A stretch of 64,000 nt of DNA from Pseudoalteromonas piscicida. Its GTDB lineage: Bacteria; Pseudomonadota; Gammaproteobacteria; Enterobacterales; Alteromonadaceae. The notes under the pieces were generated by a model. It was not told where the DNA came from, made no database searches, and worked only from the letters and a program-made list of their open reading frames with translations. Shown piece after piece: positions 8,788 through 19,061 of this stretch. The stretch is from the NCBI RefSeq assembly GCF_000238315.3, contig NZ_CP011924.1:138501-202500 (forward strand). The letters are read 5' to 3'. The first letter of the stretch is position 1, and every line of letters starts with the position of its first letter. The translations under genes were made by a program, and so were the position numbers.

Positions 8788-11700
8788 GTAAATCTTGCTC
8801 TAATAAATGACTTAGCTGTAACGATTCAAAAATAATTTCATCGTGAGCATAGGGGGCAAAAGCGGTTTGCTGTAAGTTGCCTAAACGTACTTGTAGCCCA
8901 ACCTGATGGGTATTGTTAAACCAGTCTTGAGTCCAAGTTACACCTAACCAACCCGCGGTGTTATGACTAAAGTCAAAGCCCGTTTGCCAACCCAATTGAG
9001 TTAAGTATTGCCATGTTGGATTAGGACGGTTCTGATCGGCAAATACATAGCTTGATGTTAATCCGGCATGAAAAATATGGCCTTGATAAAATTGATACCA
9101 ATCAAATGAAAACAGTGCATTGTCGAGCGTTTGCCAATCTTGATTTGACGTCAGTGTAACGCCGGAGCTGAAGTAACTATCAACCCAAGGCTGATAGCGC
9201 AGCCCAGCATGCGCTTGCCAGCCGTGCTTGTGATTATTACGGTAAAAGGTGTACATATCAGGACCAATTTGCTCGTCTGCAATAAATTCGTCCTTGCTGA
9301 TACTGGTGTACGTGTAAAAAGGCTGCCACCACCAAATGCTTCTAAAACCGCTGTTATAACGGTGAATTTGGCCAAACTTTGCCGAAATACTAGAGCTTAA
9401 ATGGGTTTCACTGATTGCCGTTGCATCCTGCCAGCGATTACGCATTCTTGCTTCTGCAAACCAGTTCGACTGCTGTGAGAGCCAATCATATTGACCATTA
9501 ATAGAGAAGGTGTCTTGGTGATGATTATCCATCGTGTAGAAAGTATCGATGCGGTACCAGTTATTCTCATCCTTCACTCTCAATGATACACCTAAATCGA
9601 GTGTGGTACGGCTGGGGCTAGGCTCCGTTGTCTGTACAATGTCGTCGCTATCAATATTCAAAAATCCTTCGACGCCAGTGCTACTTTCATCAGTTTCAAT
9701 GCGAGCTTGCTGAAATTCGGGCTCAGCACTTGTTGGTGTTAACTGTTGCTTGGCTTTTAAGAACATTGGCACTTCAGGTACTAGATTAACGCGGTGCAAT
9801 GTTGGACTTAACGTCCAGATAGACATGCGTGCTAACGTTGGTTGTTGCTGGCCGCTTAGTGAGACTTGTCCTGCTGGGTGAAAATAGGTGGCTTCATTTC
9901 TAATACCATCGGCAAAGGTTTCAATTTTAATCAGACTATCTCGAGTTAATTTCGCCGTGATTGGGGTTGTTTCATCAGAGCGATAAAAAATCTGCCTCGT
10001 ATCCAATGGGATATCACGCCATTGACCTTGGTTGAAGTATTGCGGACGTACGCTCACGCTTTGCCCCGATAGAGGGTTGAGCCAACGTAATTGCAATAGT
10101 CCCTGTTGCGTCTCGATTTGTTTAATGCCGTAATAGAGCGGTTGCGTTGGCTGCAATGAGATCACATCACCTTGATTTGGCCCTACTAGTTCTACATTAG
10201 CAGGCGGTGCTACGATTTGCTTGGCGGAAGAGTAGGCAAACTTTACCCTTACTTGCACTTGTTGATACTCAGAAAAATCAATAGTCAGTATTTCGTTTGC
10301 TCTGAGCGGCAGGCCTGACGGCTGATTTTCTGTGAGGTGTGCGGTGATCTGGTCACCAACGCTTTGCGCCGCAAGCGTATCAACTTTTACCTTTTGTGTG
10401 CCAACATAGCTAGTGTATTGTTCCGCAGCAAGCCATTGACCATAGCGCATCAAGCGGGCATATAAATCGGTTAAAACGGCATCACCCGATAAGCTTGGCT
10501 GTAGACGTTGAAGGACCCTGTTGTAGCTTTCATTAGACAATATTTGCTGACTCAATTGATACAAGGCATTTATCGCAATTTCTTTAGCGCTGAGCTCATT
10601 TGCTATACGCGCTTCAGCGCGACTAACCAAGAGTGCAGACTTATCTGTAAAAGCCGGAGTATTCGCGGTGTCTGGTTGCACCCGGATCTCTACAAACAAC
10701 TCATTATTACTGAAAAGCGTGAGGCTTTCATTTGCTGCTAATTGAATATATTGCTGTGATGCAATGGATAACCGAGTCGCTTGTGGTTGCAATTGTAAGT
10801 TTGCTGCAATATCACTAAATATGGGTAAAAGCCGGGTTTTGGTGTTGTGTTCATACAGTAACCATTGGGTATTTTTGTATTCTTGTCCTTGGTAGGCTGC
10901 ACGTGCACTTAGCTTGAGCGTCAAAGGTGTTTTAGCAACCAGCTTGATTGGTTTATCTGAACTTAGCGGATAGTGCTCAGTTTGATCATCCAGTGACTCC
11001 ACGACTTGTAAACCATAGTGACTGAGGCTGTATTGTGGTTCGGTAAGTTCATTTGTTTGAATTGCCGCGATTTGTTCGGCCTGTTTTGGTGTTAATGCCA
11101 TTTGCTGGCTTGTCCACAGCGCTTCTTGCTGAAGCCCGGAGTCAAGTAGATATGTCAACAGGATATCATTGCATTGATATTGCGTGATATCGGTTTCGTG
11201 GGCAGCGCATAATAGGCTAGCTTGGATATATTCATTCCTTGCTAAATATCTCGAGAGTAGCTCATTGGCAGCGTATTCTCTTAAAGATTGGGCGGTGCTT
11301 TTAAGCAATGACTTTAGTAACACCTCGGCGTTTCCACTGCGTTCTAGCTGAGTCAAAATAGCAATATTAAGTTGCCAAGCCATTAACGTAACTTGCTCAC
11401 TATGACCACTCAAATACGGCTTTAGTTTTGCAAGCGCCATGAGGGGTTTGGTCTTTGCTACCATTTGCAGTTCCGCAAGCACTTTAGTGGCGGTAAACTG
11501 GTCGTGGCTGTCTGTCTTAACGCTTATTTCCGGCGCACTCAGCCCACTCAGTGATAAATGATAAGTGTCCGCTCGATTTTGTTTGCTTCTTGCCAACAGA
11601 CCTTGAACGAGTGGCCCTTGGCCTAGCGTTTCTTGCGTCATGGTCAAGAAGTCGGGAAATGGTTGTAATCGGTTGACTGCTACAGCGATATCAAGCGCTT

Positions 11701-13000
11701 GCGCAGCACCTTCAATCGTCACAGCTTTGGATGCTGGATTTATGTGTAGGGTAAGTCTTTGAAAATGACTGCTAGGCGCAACAAGCAGCGTATGTCGGCC
11801 ATGCTCGCTGGTGATGGTTAAGCGCTCTTGCGTTCTTGCTCGAACATACAAGGTAATTGCATTATCAACTCTCACTATGTTTTCAAGACGATAGTTAAGT
11901 GGCTGAGATGATGTAATGTAATTGACTCTCTGAGCGCTCGAGGTGAGCAGCACTTGCCCAGCGGCGCTGCGGCTGCCCAGTGTTACTCCACTTATCGCAA
12001 CATGATGAGTGAGCGGTTGAGGGGAGCTTGGCGTTAAAAAGTACAGTGTAGAGGCAATATCGTTAAGCATTTGCTTACGTTTGACCGCCAATGCTGTATC
12101 AGTAGCGCTAAAAGTGAGTGGAGAAGTATCACCATTCATGTAAAGGGCGCTAAGCTGCTCGTTCAGCTGTTTATTCCAATACGGATTAAATAACGACTCT
12201 TGCTGCTTTATTCCTGCATTGTCGTCGTAAATACCACGGTGCATTTGTAGTAAGTTAAGGTAGGTAGGCACCGATGTTGTGATAGTGAGGTAACTACCTT
12301 GCGGGACAGCAATATAATCTTGGTTAGATAAGCCGACTTTAGGCTCAAGGTACTCATCCGCTTGGATATCTGATATTGCAATGGTGCTGATAACCTCACC
12401 GTTAACTTTAATTGTGACAGTACCATTTTGCGCAATCGCGTGCAGATCTTTTCGAACCTCTAGTTTGAGCTTTTTAGCGTGCTCAAAGAATACGCTTGTC
12501 ACTTGTGTAGGTTGTAGGTGAAACCAGTGCTCTGTATCTTGTGCTAATTGCAGTATTTGGTCGTCAAGTCCTGGCAGTCTGAGTGCTCTTCGATACGGAT
12601 CTCTATGGCTGTGCATACTGCCTTGCCAAAGCGCGAGAGATTGAGCTTTATCACCTGTGTATGCAACCTGAATTAAACGGTTTTGTGCTGTTGCACTCAG
12701 TTGGCAGCGGGATTGAATACATAACCAATCGGACGTTGGAATGGCACGTTGTAGCTTTGGAGTTTCCCCTGCAAAAAACTCGAATGTCTCGAGGGCATTT
12801 GGTGTCGTTACTAACCACGCGTGACTTGGCAAAAACAGCCACGCTTTTTGCTGCGGTGCAAAGTGCTTGTTAGCATTGGCTTGGATAAATTGCATACGTG
12901 ACAGATCAATCCATTGGGCAGCCGTTTGTATCCCTACCTCATTGGCTCGAGATATCGTTGCAAACAGCAGTAGTGTCATTATAAAAGTGATTGCACGCAT
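8777..13000 (-). CDS. 1407-aa exported protein with C-terminal beta-barrel-like region (capsule operon)
   Basis: A signal peptide (residues 1-19, ending SRA) is followed by a very long envelope protein. Residues 40-500 are beta-rich, 505-660 are helical and TPR-like, and 680-1080 are beta-rich again. Residues about 1133-1375 consist of alternating aromatic strands (for example WYRIDTFYTMD, WFAEARMRNRW, WLGVTWTQDWF) as in outer-membrane beta-barrels. The last 30 residues lack the usual terminal Phe. By position it could be the outer-membrane exit or anchor for the polymer, comparable in logic to BcsC or PgaA, but no specific family was recognised. Its ATG overlaps the end of the previous gene by 22 bp. 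Confidence 0.6.
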   Translation of the reverse strand: MRAITFIMTLLLFATISRANEVGIQTAAQWIDLSRMQFIQANANKHFAPQQKAWLFLPSHAWLVTTPNALETFEFFAGETPKLQRAIPTSDWLCIQSRCQLSATAQNRLIQVAYTGDKAQSLALWQGSMHSHRDPYRRALRLPGLDDQILQLAQDTEHWFHLQPTQVTSVFFEHAKKLKLEVRKDLHAIAQNGTVTIKVNGEVISTIAISDIQADEYLEPKVGLSNQDYIAVPQGSYLTITTSVPTYLNLLQMHRGIYDDNAGIKQQESLFNPYWNKQLNEQLSALYMNGDTSPLTFSATDTALAVKRKQMLNDIASTLYFLTPSSPQPLTHHVAISGVTLGSRSAAGQVLLTSSAQRVNYITSSQPLNYRLENIVRVDNAITLYVRARTQERLTITSEHGRHTLLVAPSSHFQRLTLHINPASKAVTIEGAAQALDIAVAVNRLQPFPDFLTMTQETLGQGPLVQGLLARSKQNRADTYHLSLSGLSAPEISVKTDSHDQFTATKVLAELQMVAKTKPLMALAKLKPYLSGHSEQVTLMAWQLNIAILTQLERSGNAEVLLKSLLKSTAQSLREYAANELLSRYLARNEYIQASLLCAAHETDITQYQCNDILLTYLLDSGLQQEALWTSQQMALTPKQAEQIAAIQTNELTEPQYSLSHYGLQVVESLDDQTEHYPLSSDKPIKLVAKTPLTLKLSARAAYQGQEYKNTQWLLYEHNTKTRLLPIFSDIAANLQLQPQATRLSIASQQYIQLAANESLTLFSNNELFVEIRVQPDTANTPAFTDKSALLVSRAEARIANELSAKEIAINALYQLSQQILSNESYNRVLQRLQPSLSGDAVLTDLYARLMRYGQWLAAEQYTSYVGTQKVKVDTLAAQSVGDQITAHLTENQPSGLPLRANEILTIDFSEYQQVQVRVKFAYSSAKQIVAPPANVELVGPNQGDVISLQPTQPLYYGIKQIETQQGLLQLRWLNPLSGQSVSVRPQYFNQGQWRDIPLDTRQIFYRSDETTPITAKLTRDSLIKIETFADGIRNEATYFHPAGQVSLSGQQQPTLARMSIWTLSPTLHRVNLVPEVPMFLKAKQQLTPTSAEPEFQQARIETDESSTGVEGFLNIDSDDIVQTTEPSPSRTTLDLGVSLRVKDENNWYRIDTFYTMDNHHQDTFSINGQYDWLSQQSNWFAEARMRNRWQDATAISETHLSSSISAKFGQIHRYNSGFRSIWWWQPFYTYTSISKDEFIADEQIGPDMYTFYRNNHKHGWQAHAGLRYQPWVDSYFSSGVTLTSNQDWQTLDNALFSFDWYQFYQGHIFHAGLTSSYVFADQNRPNPTWQYLTQLGWQTGFDFSHNTAGWLGVTWTQDWFNNTHQVGLQVRLGNLQQTAFAPYAHDEIIFESLQLSHLLEQDLHER

Positions 13001-13731
13001 TTAGTAAACTGCTCTAGTTGTTGATTGTTATTAATTAATTGCTTTCTTGTTTGATAGCTTAGCTCAATATGGATGAAGCTATATTCAGGAAGCGCAAGCT
13101 GATGCATGATATTTTGCGTCCCGCCAAGTTCTTGCACTTCTTGAGGGTAAATCAGCGCCCGATAACCTTGCTTAACAAGACAAGACTTCAACTTCCATAG
13201 TGTGTCGTCATTTGTTTTACCTTGGCTTAAAATTATTTCGCTTAGTTTACCGGCGTCGGTTTTTCGCTTCTTCTGACTAAACCCATGTATTTGGAACACT
13301 TTTGCTATTGGGTGTAAAGATGTAAAAGCTATGATAGCTGACGCGTGAATATTGTGAGGTTGCTTGGCGTAATCATAGGTTTTACCAGTGTCATTGTTAT
13401 CGTATCTGTGTTTTGTGTTGTTCAGTAACACTTGGCAACTGTGCTGGAAAATGTGCTCACCAATGGTCAGCGTATGTTTATCATGAAAGCGATGTGGAAC
13501 AGACACCACGCAAGGCCGATGCGTTGGCGCATACGTGACTTCGCCGTGCGCGTCACTTTGAGGCTTTGGCGTCAGTGTAAATTGCTCTGCTTGGTGCGTA
13601 AATTGCCAGCCATCGAGCGCTACAGGTTGGTTAAACCATTGCGCCATTTTGCTGCTGTCGGGAATCGCAGCGTTAACATTCAATGACAGGCACAATGTAA
13701 TGTAAAGTGCGTAGCGACTAAGGTGTCTCAT
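12979..13731 (-). CDS. 250-aa periplasmic protein of the capsule operon, function unknown
   Basis: A signal peptide (MRHLSRYALYITLCLSLNVNA) is followed by about 230 residues with four cysteines and no motif I recognise. An HGFSQKKRKTDAGK segment and a C-terminal part resembling an alpha/beta fold (RALIYPQEVQELGG, FIHIELSYQTRKQ) are visible. This might be a small hydrolase or binding domain, but no catalytic set is clear. Its ATG overlaps the preceding gene by 14 bp and its 3' end overlaps the 1407-aa gene, so it is translated as part of the same operon. Confidence 0.6.
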   Translation of the reverse strand: MRHLSRYALYITLCLSLNVNAAIPDSSKMAQWFNQPVALDGWQFTHQAEQFTLTPKPQSDAHGEVTYAPTHRPCVVSVPHRFHDKHTLTIGEHIFQHSCQVLLNNTKHRYDNNDTGKTYDYAKQPHNIHASAIIAFTSLHPIAKVFQIHGFSQKKRKTDAGKLSEIILSQGKTNDDTLWKLKSCLVKQGYRALIYPQEVQELGGTQNIMHQLALPEYSFIHIELSYQTRKQLINNNQQLEQFTKCVQSLL

Positions 13732-15970
13732 CTTGCCACCAGTTTAATGTTGCATCAGGCTGTTCATGTTCCTCTAATACACTTATCCAAACATCATGTG
13801 AAAAGCGAAGCGTCATGGTTTTAGGCGATGTTAAGTCTTGAAACAGCGGCAAAGTAATACTTGGGTACTCGTACAGCTCCGCGTGATTAGGGTTAAAAAA
13901 CATCCTCGTTTGTGCTGGGTTTAGATGTAGTACAAAGTGTTTAGCTAAAATGGTGTATTCATCGCTTGGGGTGATTACCTTAGTGCTATCCAGAGCGGTT
14001 GCTACCGTAATTTCATCTTGAGGGTCGGCACTAAACACTTTGACGACCAAAGCGATAGGTTGCAAGTTATCCTCGCTAACAGCAACAGTGAGTGGCGTTG
14101 CTTTCGCTACTTTGTACAGGCGGATCTTCCGCACGGTTCTTGGGATCCCTTGATTGATGAAAAGTGCTTGGGTATTAGCTAACTCCTCTATTTGTAAGCT
14201 GTTTAGCGGAACTTCAAATAGTGTTGGTTTACGCTTTTGCTTCACAATCACACTGCTTGGGTAGCTTGTTGCTTTACCTAGCTTAAAGAGTGCAGATTTA
14301 GCTACCTGACGATATTCAAACTCCATTTGCGGTACTGAGTTATCAAAGTAAGCTTGCTCAATGGGCACCAACGCGATATCCGATACAGCTAAAAGCTGAT
14401 CTAAGTCTTTGGATCGGTATTGAGGCAGCAACTCTGGTACTTCAGGTGGCGCTTCAAATAAGCGCACCGATGCTATCTGTTTTTGTGTATGAAAGAGGTA
14501 ATGGTTGTCAGCCTTTTGGCTAAACCATGCATCAATTCCCTGATAAATCGGACTTTCAGGGTCGCACACTGGGTCACAGCGATGATTCAGATAATTAAAT
14601 GTTGGGCTGCGGGCTTGCAGCTTTACCATCGCGTCTTCGGCTTCAATTTTGATTTGATTAACGTTATCTGGTATTGCCAAATAACGCTTCTCTGCGGTTG
14701 GTAAGGTTTGTCGCTCTGTGGTTTCAGTTATCAGTCTATCAAACAAAGCTTGCTCTGCCGTTGCGGTAAAAACATAGTCCTTGATCCGCTCATTGTTGCT
14801 GTAGAGGCTCACAGAGAGAGTGCTGCCAATGGGCGCACGCCACTCTAAAGCGATATCGCTTTTAGGAGAGACTTGATAGTAAACCGGCGTTTGCGCGTTG
14901 AGCATATAATAATAACTATGCAGCGGGACTATAGGGTCGACGCCATTGCTAAATACCCGAATGCTGGTGGGGGCGTTTGCGCTAATGGTAACAAGGCCTG
15001 TAGGTAAGTTGCTCAGTCTAGATTGGGTAGTGGCTAGCATCTCAGGCGTTAGTGGCTTTGGCGCGTTGAGTTGGCGTAAATCATGCCAAACAAAAGTAAG
15101 ATTTGCATTTTCGGGATGGCTTAATAAATATTCAGTGTGTTCATAGACGCGAAAACTTGCGCTTAGCTGCTCAGAAATAAACAAACTATCTAAGTCTAGC
15201 TGGGTCGAAAAATCATGATTAAGCACATTGTAGGGGAGTGACTCATATAACAAGTCAGCACGAAAGTCGATGTTAGGCACGCCCTGTGGCGCTAGCTTTT
15301 GCCAATCTAACATGACCGAATTGTATTTTTCTTCGTTGGTTAAGGCGTTTTCACCTATGGTGTGGTAATTCGTCATGCGTTCACGCCACTCAGTTGGCCT
15401 TTTCAGCCATGCTTTGGCAGGGTCGATAATACTGTTACTGGTTTGGGCATGGACGCGTACTACCACGCCTTTAAGCTGAGCATTTTCTGGTATTAGCTTT
15501 AACGTGATGGTTGCAGCCTGTTGTAACTCTTCACGATTTAAATAAAAGGATTGCCCAGACGCCACGGCCAACGCTTCACGGTTTTCAATGATCTGTTTTA
15601 CTTGTTGCTGAAAGTCGTTCGAGGCGGCTTTAGCTGCATGGTGATAAGTACCGCGATAAATAATCGCTCCTTTTGCATCAAGTAACTGATATTCAATAGC
15701 ATAGTTGACAGGCTGATCATCCAACGGCTGCGATTCGAATATTCCATTAGACAACACCCGGAGAGACATGGTCCGAGACGCAGAAAAGGAAAACTTCAGT
15801 GCACTATCGGTTTTTAGCCAATGCACATTTGAGCGAATATTAAACAAGGTCGAGGTATTTGAAGGCTCCGCCGATTTTACCCACACAAATAAAGTGACGG
15901 CGAACCAAACAAAAAGTAGCAGCAAAGCCATAAAAATAGCAAATCGTAATATCTGCTTAATCCAGTACAT
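13718..15970 (-). CDS. Membrane-anchored beta-rich periplasmic protein of the capsule operon
   Basis: I chose the ATG at 15970 (MYWIKQ) because a GAGGGG ribosome site lies 4 bp upstream and it overlaps the CapC stop by only 14 bp; an upstream in-frame ATG at 15997 has no such site. One membrane helix at about residues 6-30 anchors roughly 715 periplasmic residues. These are beta-rich with a repeated SxRVxSNG motif (SLRVLSNGI and SIRVFSNGV), and a CDPVCDP pair that could form a disulfide. A segment with PVYYQV followed by LEWRAPIGS resembles LYYGI and LRWLNPLSG in the 1407-aa partner, suggesting shared sandwich domains. A structural or bridging role in polymer export is inferred from context only. 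Confidence 0.6.
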   Translation of the reverse strand: MYWIKQILRFAIFMALLLLFVWFAVTLFVWVKSAEPSNTSTLFNIRSNVHWLKTDSALKFSFSASRTMSLRVLSNGIFESQPLDDQPVNYAIEYQLLDAKGAIIYRGTYHHAAKAASNDFQQQVKQIIENREALAVASGQSFYLNREELQQAATITLKLIPENAQLKGVVVRVHAQTSNSIIDPAKAWLKRPTEWRERMTNYHTIGENALTNEEKYNSVMLDWQKLAPQGVPNIDFRADLLYESLPYNVLNHDFSTQLDLDSLFISEQLSASFRVYEHTEYLLSHPENANLTFVWHDLRQLNAPKPLTPEMLATTQSRLSNLPTGLVTISANAPTSIRVFSNGVDPIVPLHSYYYMLNAQTPVYYQVSPKSDIALEWRAPIGSTLSVSLYSNNERIKDYVFTATAEQALFDRLITETTERQTLPTAEKRYLAIPDNVNQIKIEAEDAMVKLQARSPTFNYLNHRCDPVCDPESPIYQGIDAWFSQKADNHYLFHTQKQIASVRLFEAPPEVPELLPQYRSKDLDQLLAVSDIALVPIEQAYFDNSVPQMEFEYRQVAKSALFKLGKATSYPSSVIVKQKRKPTLFEVPLNSLQIEELANTQALFINQGIPRTVRKIRLYKVAKATPLTVAVSEDNLQPIALVVKVFSADPQDEITVATALDSTKVITPSDEYTILAKHFVLHLNPAQTRMFFNPNHAELYEYPSITLPLFQDLTSPKTMTLRFSHDVWISVLEEHEQPDATLNWWQDETP

Positions 15971-18900
15971 AACGCCCCTCATGAACCGCTTTTGCATAAG
16001 TGGCTAAATCAATAACGCGATTTCTTCTTGGTAAGTATAGCGCGAGCAATACGTTATCTCGGGTAAACATTAATCCCAGCTCACCATTTCTATGCGTGCT
16101 GAAGGCGCTTATTTTACATTGGCTTTCAAATTGACAAAGCGCTTGGAGCATTGGTAAATGTTGGGTGGTGGCATAACGTCCTGTGGCCACATTAAGTGCG
16201 TCAATAAATTGCGCACTCGCCTCATGCCAATCATTTGGAGAGAGGGCAAGCAAATCGATTACTTTGAGCTTAGGTGTGTGTGCAACGGCTAAAAGGCGTT
16301 GCAATAAAGCATCGTTGGTAATGGCAAAGTGCGATTTAAAATCCGATGCCAACCACAATGCCGCTAACTCACTTTTTGGTGCGAACAGCTGATATCCTGA
16401 CTGCGGTGTGGTACCGAGTTCTAAGCCTCTTGTTGCTTGTTGTCCTAATACGGTTTGAGTATTAACACCAAGATCAGCTAGCACCCTTTGTAGTGTAGCA
16501 ATGGTGTCATTATGAATAGGGTTAGGCGTTGTAAATTGGTACGCAAGCGCTGAAGGTCTGATGCTTGCAGGCGCGCTATGACTGCGGATCTGTAAATTAA
16601 GTAAGGGGTTGTCGTAAAAGTAGCGCTGTGCACTTTGATACACCACATTAAATAATGACCGCACGTTGTCGGCTGCCATGACATTTGCATCGATGCTGGT
16701 ATACGGGTGAGCACCAGCGATTGCCAGTAACTTTGCGTGGGTGGCCGTAAACAACTGCCCAGAGAACTCCAAGGTGTTACTTTCAAAGAGTGGTCTAGGC
16801 ACCGCAATGGTGAGGGATGGTTTAGCCAGCAAGGCAATAAAGTACACCCCTTGACCCAAATCATAGGCAGATTTGGTATCTAAAGGAGAAAGCGCAACGA
16901 ATTGCCCTTGATTATTTTCAACTAAAGTTAATTGGTACTGTAATAGGTTTGCTACGCGATTTATCTGACTCAGTCTTACCTCAAGCGTTTCCGGCGTTGT
17001 CACTATCTCAAGATTTTGGGTGATAGCAAATAACGGCCTTAACACTTCATATTCCCACAGTGCAGCACTGGTATCGCTCAGTGCGCTAAATGCACCGCTG
17101 CCTTTGGCGCTAATGTGACTGGAAAATGCTTCAATAAGTGCCTGTATGCTCTCATCGCTTGTGCTTATTTTATCTATGTCTTTGTCGATACGTTGCAGGC
17201 CATATGCGCTTAGCAACGACGAATAGCTATCCGAGCTTAAATACGCCTCAATCATTTGGCCATGGAACTGGCTGTAAGGTAAAGGTGCATTTGCCGCGAG
17301 ACCAAAGTGTGCATCGTTGATGTTAAACAAGGTAGCAAGTTCAGATTGTTGTACTGAGCTTGGCACACTGTTAAATATCCACATCTGTGCGTCTTCTTTT
17401 AAACTGTGTTGGTGCATCAATTGGCTTACTTGCTGATTAATTTCTCTGAGTTGGACTACCTCTGGGGTATCCATCGCGATGAAAAAGTCACTGTAGAACT
17501 CGCTTTGTTTGCCGTTCTTATTGCCACTTTGGTTAGGTCGCGCATTGCCAAATGCCATAGCCTGACTTTGCCAATACGAAAACAATATCCCACCAGCTTC
17601 GCTGGCAAGACGCTCAGCGGTGGGGTAAGGCACACTGATGATATGGGCTTTTTGAGCAGCTAAATTAATGATAAACAGGCCGCGTTTATGATCTTGTTGA
17701 TTGTCTTTTATTACTAAAAATTGTGTCGTACGCTGCAAAGAAAAGTCGGCTTGACGCAGTAAGGTGGCGGCCTCGGCATAGCGTGACTCACTATCCTGCT
17801 TAAGCAACCTAATTGCTTGCTTAAAGTGGCTACGTTGCTGCTCGGTCACATATTGGCTGACATTAACGTTAGCCGCATTTTGAGTATACAGCTGGCTCTT
17901 GTAATTACTGATCACTTGGCCGAGCGTTAAATCGCTGGCTGTTTCATTTATCGCTAATGTATTACTTTGTACGAATAGGCTTGGAATAACCATAATTGCA
18001 AAACCAATACATATGGCGATAAAGCCACCAACAATTGAGGTTTGAAAAGTTGCACGGATCACAAGGCCTAGCGCATTTTTTTGGTAAATTTTAAGGGCGA
18101 GTAAGGTCGATAGCATGTAGCCAAAAGCAAAGGTATCGGTCACTTTTAAGGTTGGAAAGTAACCGACGACGACGTAGTTTAAAATCAGTTTGTAGACAAA
18201 GCCAATATTAAAAAACAGCAGCATGAGTCGTGCGCCTTCGATATTGGCGTGTTTTAAACGAGTAAAGTTTAAGACTACATATCCAAAGACTAAAATAACC
18301 GCTGTTTCTACGAATGATGTGAGCAGCTTAGTGGGTTGCATCAGTTGCAGAGCTAGCAGCGCAGGCAGCATAATGCCATTAAATTCCCAGCCGTACTTTA
18401 AATTAGCCCTTGATGCGATAAACGCGGTGATCACCAAGATAATATAAGCTTTAGGGGCTGCAATAATGGAGGCCGCAACAGCTTCGTACATGACGGCAAG
18501 ATTGGCAATGCTAAAGTTGGTGAACGTCATCAATCCAAAACGAATGATGATATAGGTAACAATCAACTGAATAGCAGTGACTTTTATGCCATATTTAAAG
18601 CCGCCATTCCACATTACATTGGCGGTCAAGGCGATGATAATCAGCCCGAGACTATAAAGCTGTGCGGCGTAATCAAAAGTGATGTCCCATTGTGTTAAGT
18701 ACGCGGCGACCAGTGGCCAAAACAGCACATCCATGGTAACTCGGACAATAATGCTTAACAAAACGATGGCAAAAAATCGGTCGCGGCCAAACATTTCTGC
18801 ATAGCCCAGTCGCTCAACAAGTGTTTTGGCAAAAAACCGCATTAAGCCATAAACGACAATGGCCTCAACAATGATCACCCAAGCCGATGTTGGGCTCACG

Positions 18901-19061
18901 ATAAATAAAGGGACTAGGTAACCTGGAACCACTAAACCAGTTAACGGGAAGCCAAACCTTAGATTGAAAAATGCAACAACCGCGATGCCTATCCAAACAC
19001 ACGTGATAACGGACTGCCCAAGTCCGCCCGCACTTGGGAATAGCGTCAGCGTCCAGTCCAT
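15957..19061 (-). CDS. capC: CapC/PgsC-type membrane protein with duplicated membrane and soluble modules
   Basis: Residues 15-178 match CapC/PgsC: LRFGFPLTGLVVPGYLVPLF, then a charged ERLGYAEMFGRDRFFA loop and further helices, as in the 149-aa Bacillus protein. Residues about 205-360 repeat this plan (LKYGWEFNGIMLPALLALQL, then HANIEGARLMLLFFNIGF), so two CapC units appear fused. The remaining 670 residues are soluble and contain another internal repeat: GLFIINLAAQ with SVPYPTAERLASEAG (461-490) and VYFIALLAKP with AVPRPLFE (739-760). CapC is the membrane partner of CapB in poly-gamma-glutamate synthesis. The start codon directly follows the previous stop (TAGATG), indicating coupled translation. 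Confidence 0.75.
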   Translation of the reverse strand: MDWTLTLFPSAGGLGQSVITCVWIGIAVVAFFNLRFGFPLTGLVVPGYLVPLFIVSPTSAWVIIVEAIVVYGLMRFFAKTLVERLGYAEMFGRDRFFAIVLLSIIVRVTMDVLFWPLVAAYLTQWDITFDYAAQLYSLGLIIIALTANVMWNGGFKYGIKVTAIQLIVTYIIIRFGLMTFTNFSIANLAVMYEAVAASIIAAPKAYIILVITAFIASRANLKYGWEFNGIMLPALLALQLMQPTKLLTSFVETAVILVFGYVVLNFTRLKHANIEGARLMLLFFNIGFVYKLILNYVVVGYFPTLKVTDTFAFGYMLSTLLALKIYQKNALGLVIRATFQTSIVGGFIAICIGFAIMVIPSLFVQSNTLAINETASDLTLGQVISNYKSQLYTQNAANVNVSQYVTEQQRSHFKQAIRLLKQDSESRYAEAATLLRQADFSLQRTTQFLVIKDNQQDHKRGLFIINLAAQKAHIISVPYPTAERLASEAGGILFSYWQSQAMAFGNARPNQSGNKNGKQSEFYSDFFIAMDTPEVVQLREINQQVSQLMHQHSLKEDAQMWIFNSVPSSVQQSELATLFNINDAHFGLAANAPLPYSQFHGQMIEAYLSSDSYSSLLSAYGLQRIDKDIDKISTSDESIQALIEAFSSHISAKGSGAFSALSDTSAALWEYEVLRPLFAITQNLEIVTTPETLEVRLSQINRVANLLQYQLTLVENNQGQFVALSPLDTKSAYDLGQGVYFIALLAKPSLTIAVPRPLFESNTLEFSGQLFTATHAKLLAIAGAHPYTSIDANVMAADNVRSLFNVVYQSAQRYFYDNPLLNLQIRSHSAPASIRPSALAYQFTTPNPIHNDTIATLQRVLADLGVNTQTVLGQQATRGLELGTTPQSGYQLFAPKSELAALWLASDFKSHFAITNDALLQRLLAVAHTPKLKVIDLLALSPNDWHEASAQFIDALNVATGRYATTQHLPMLQALCQFESQCKISAFSTHRNGELGLMFTRDNVLLALYLPRRNRVIDLATYAKAVHEGRYVLD

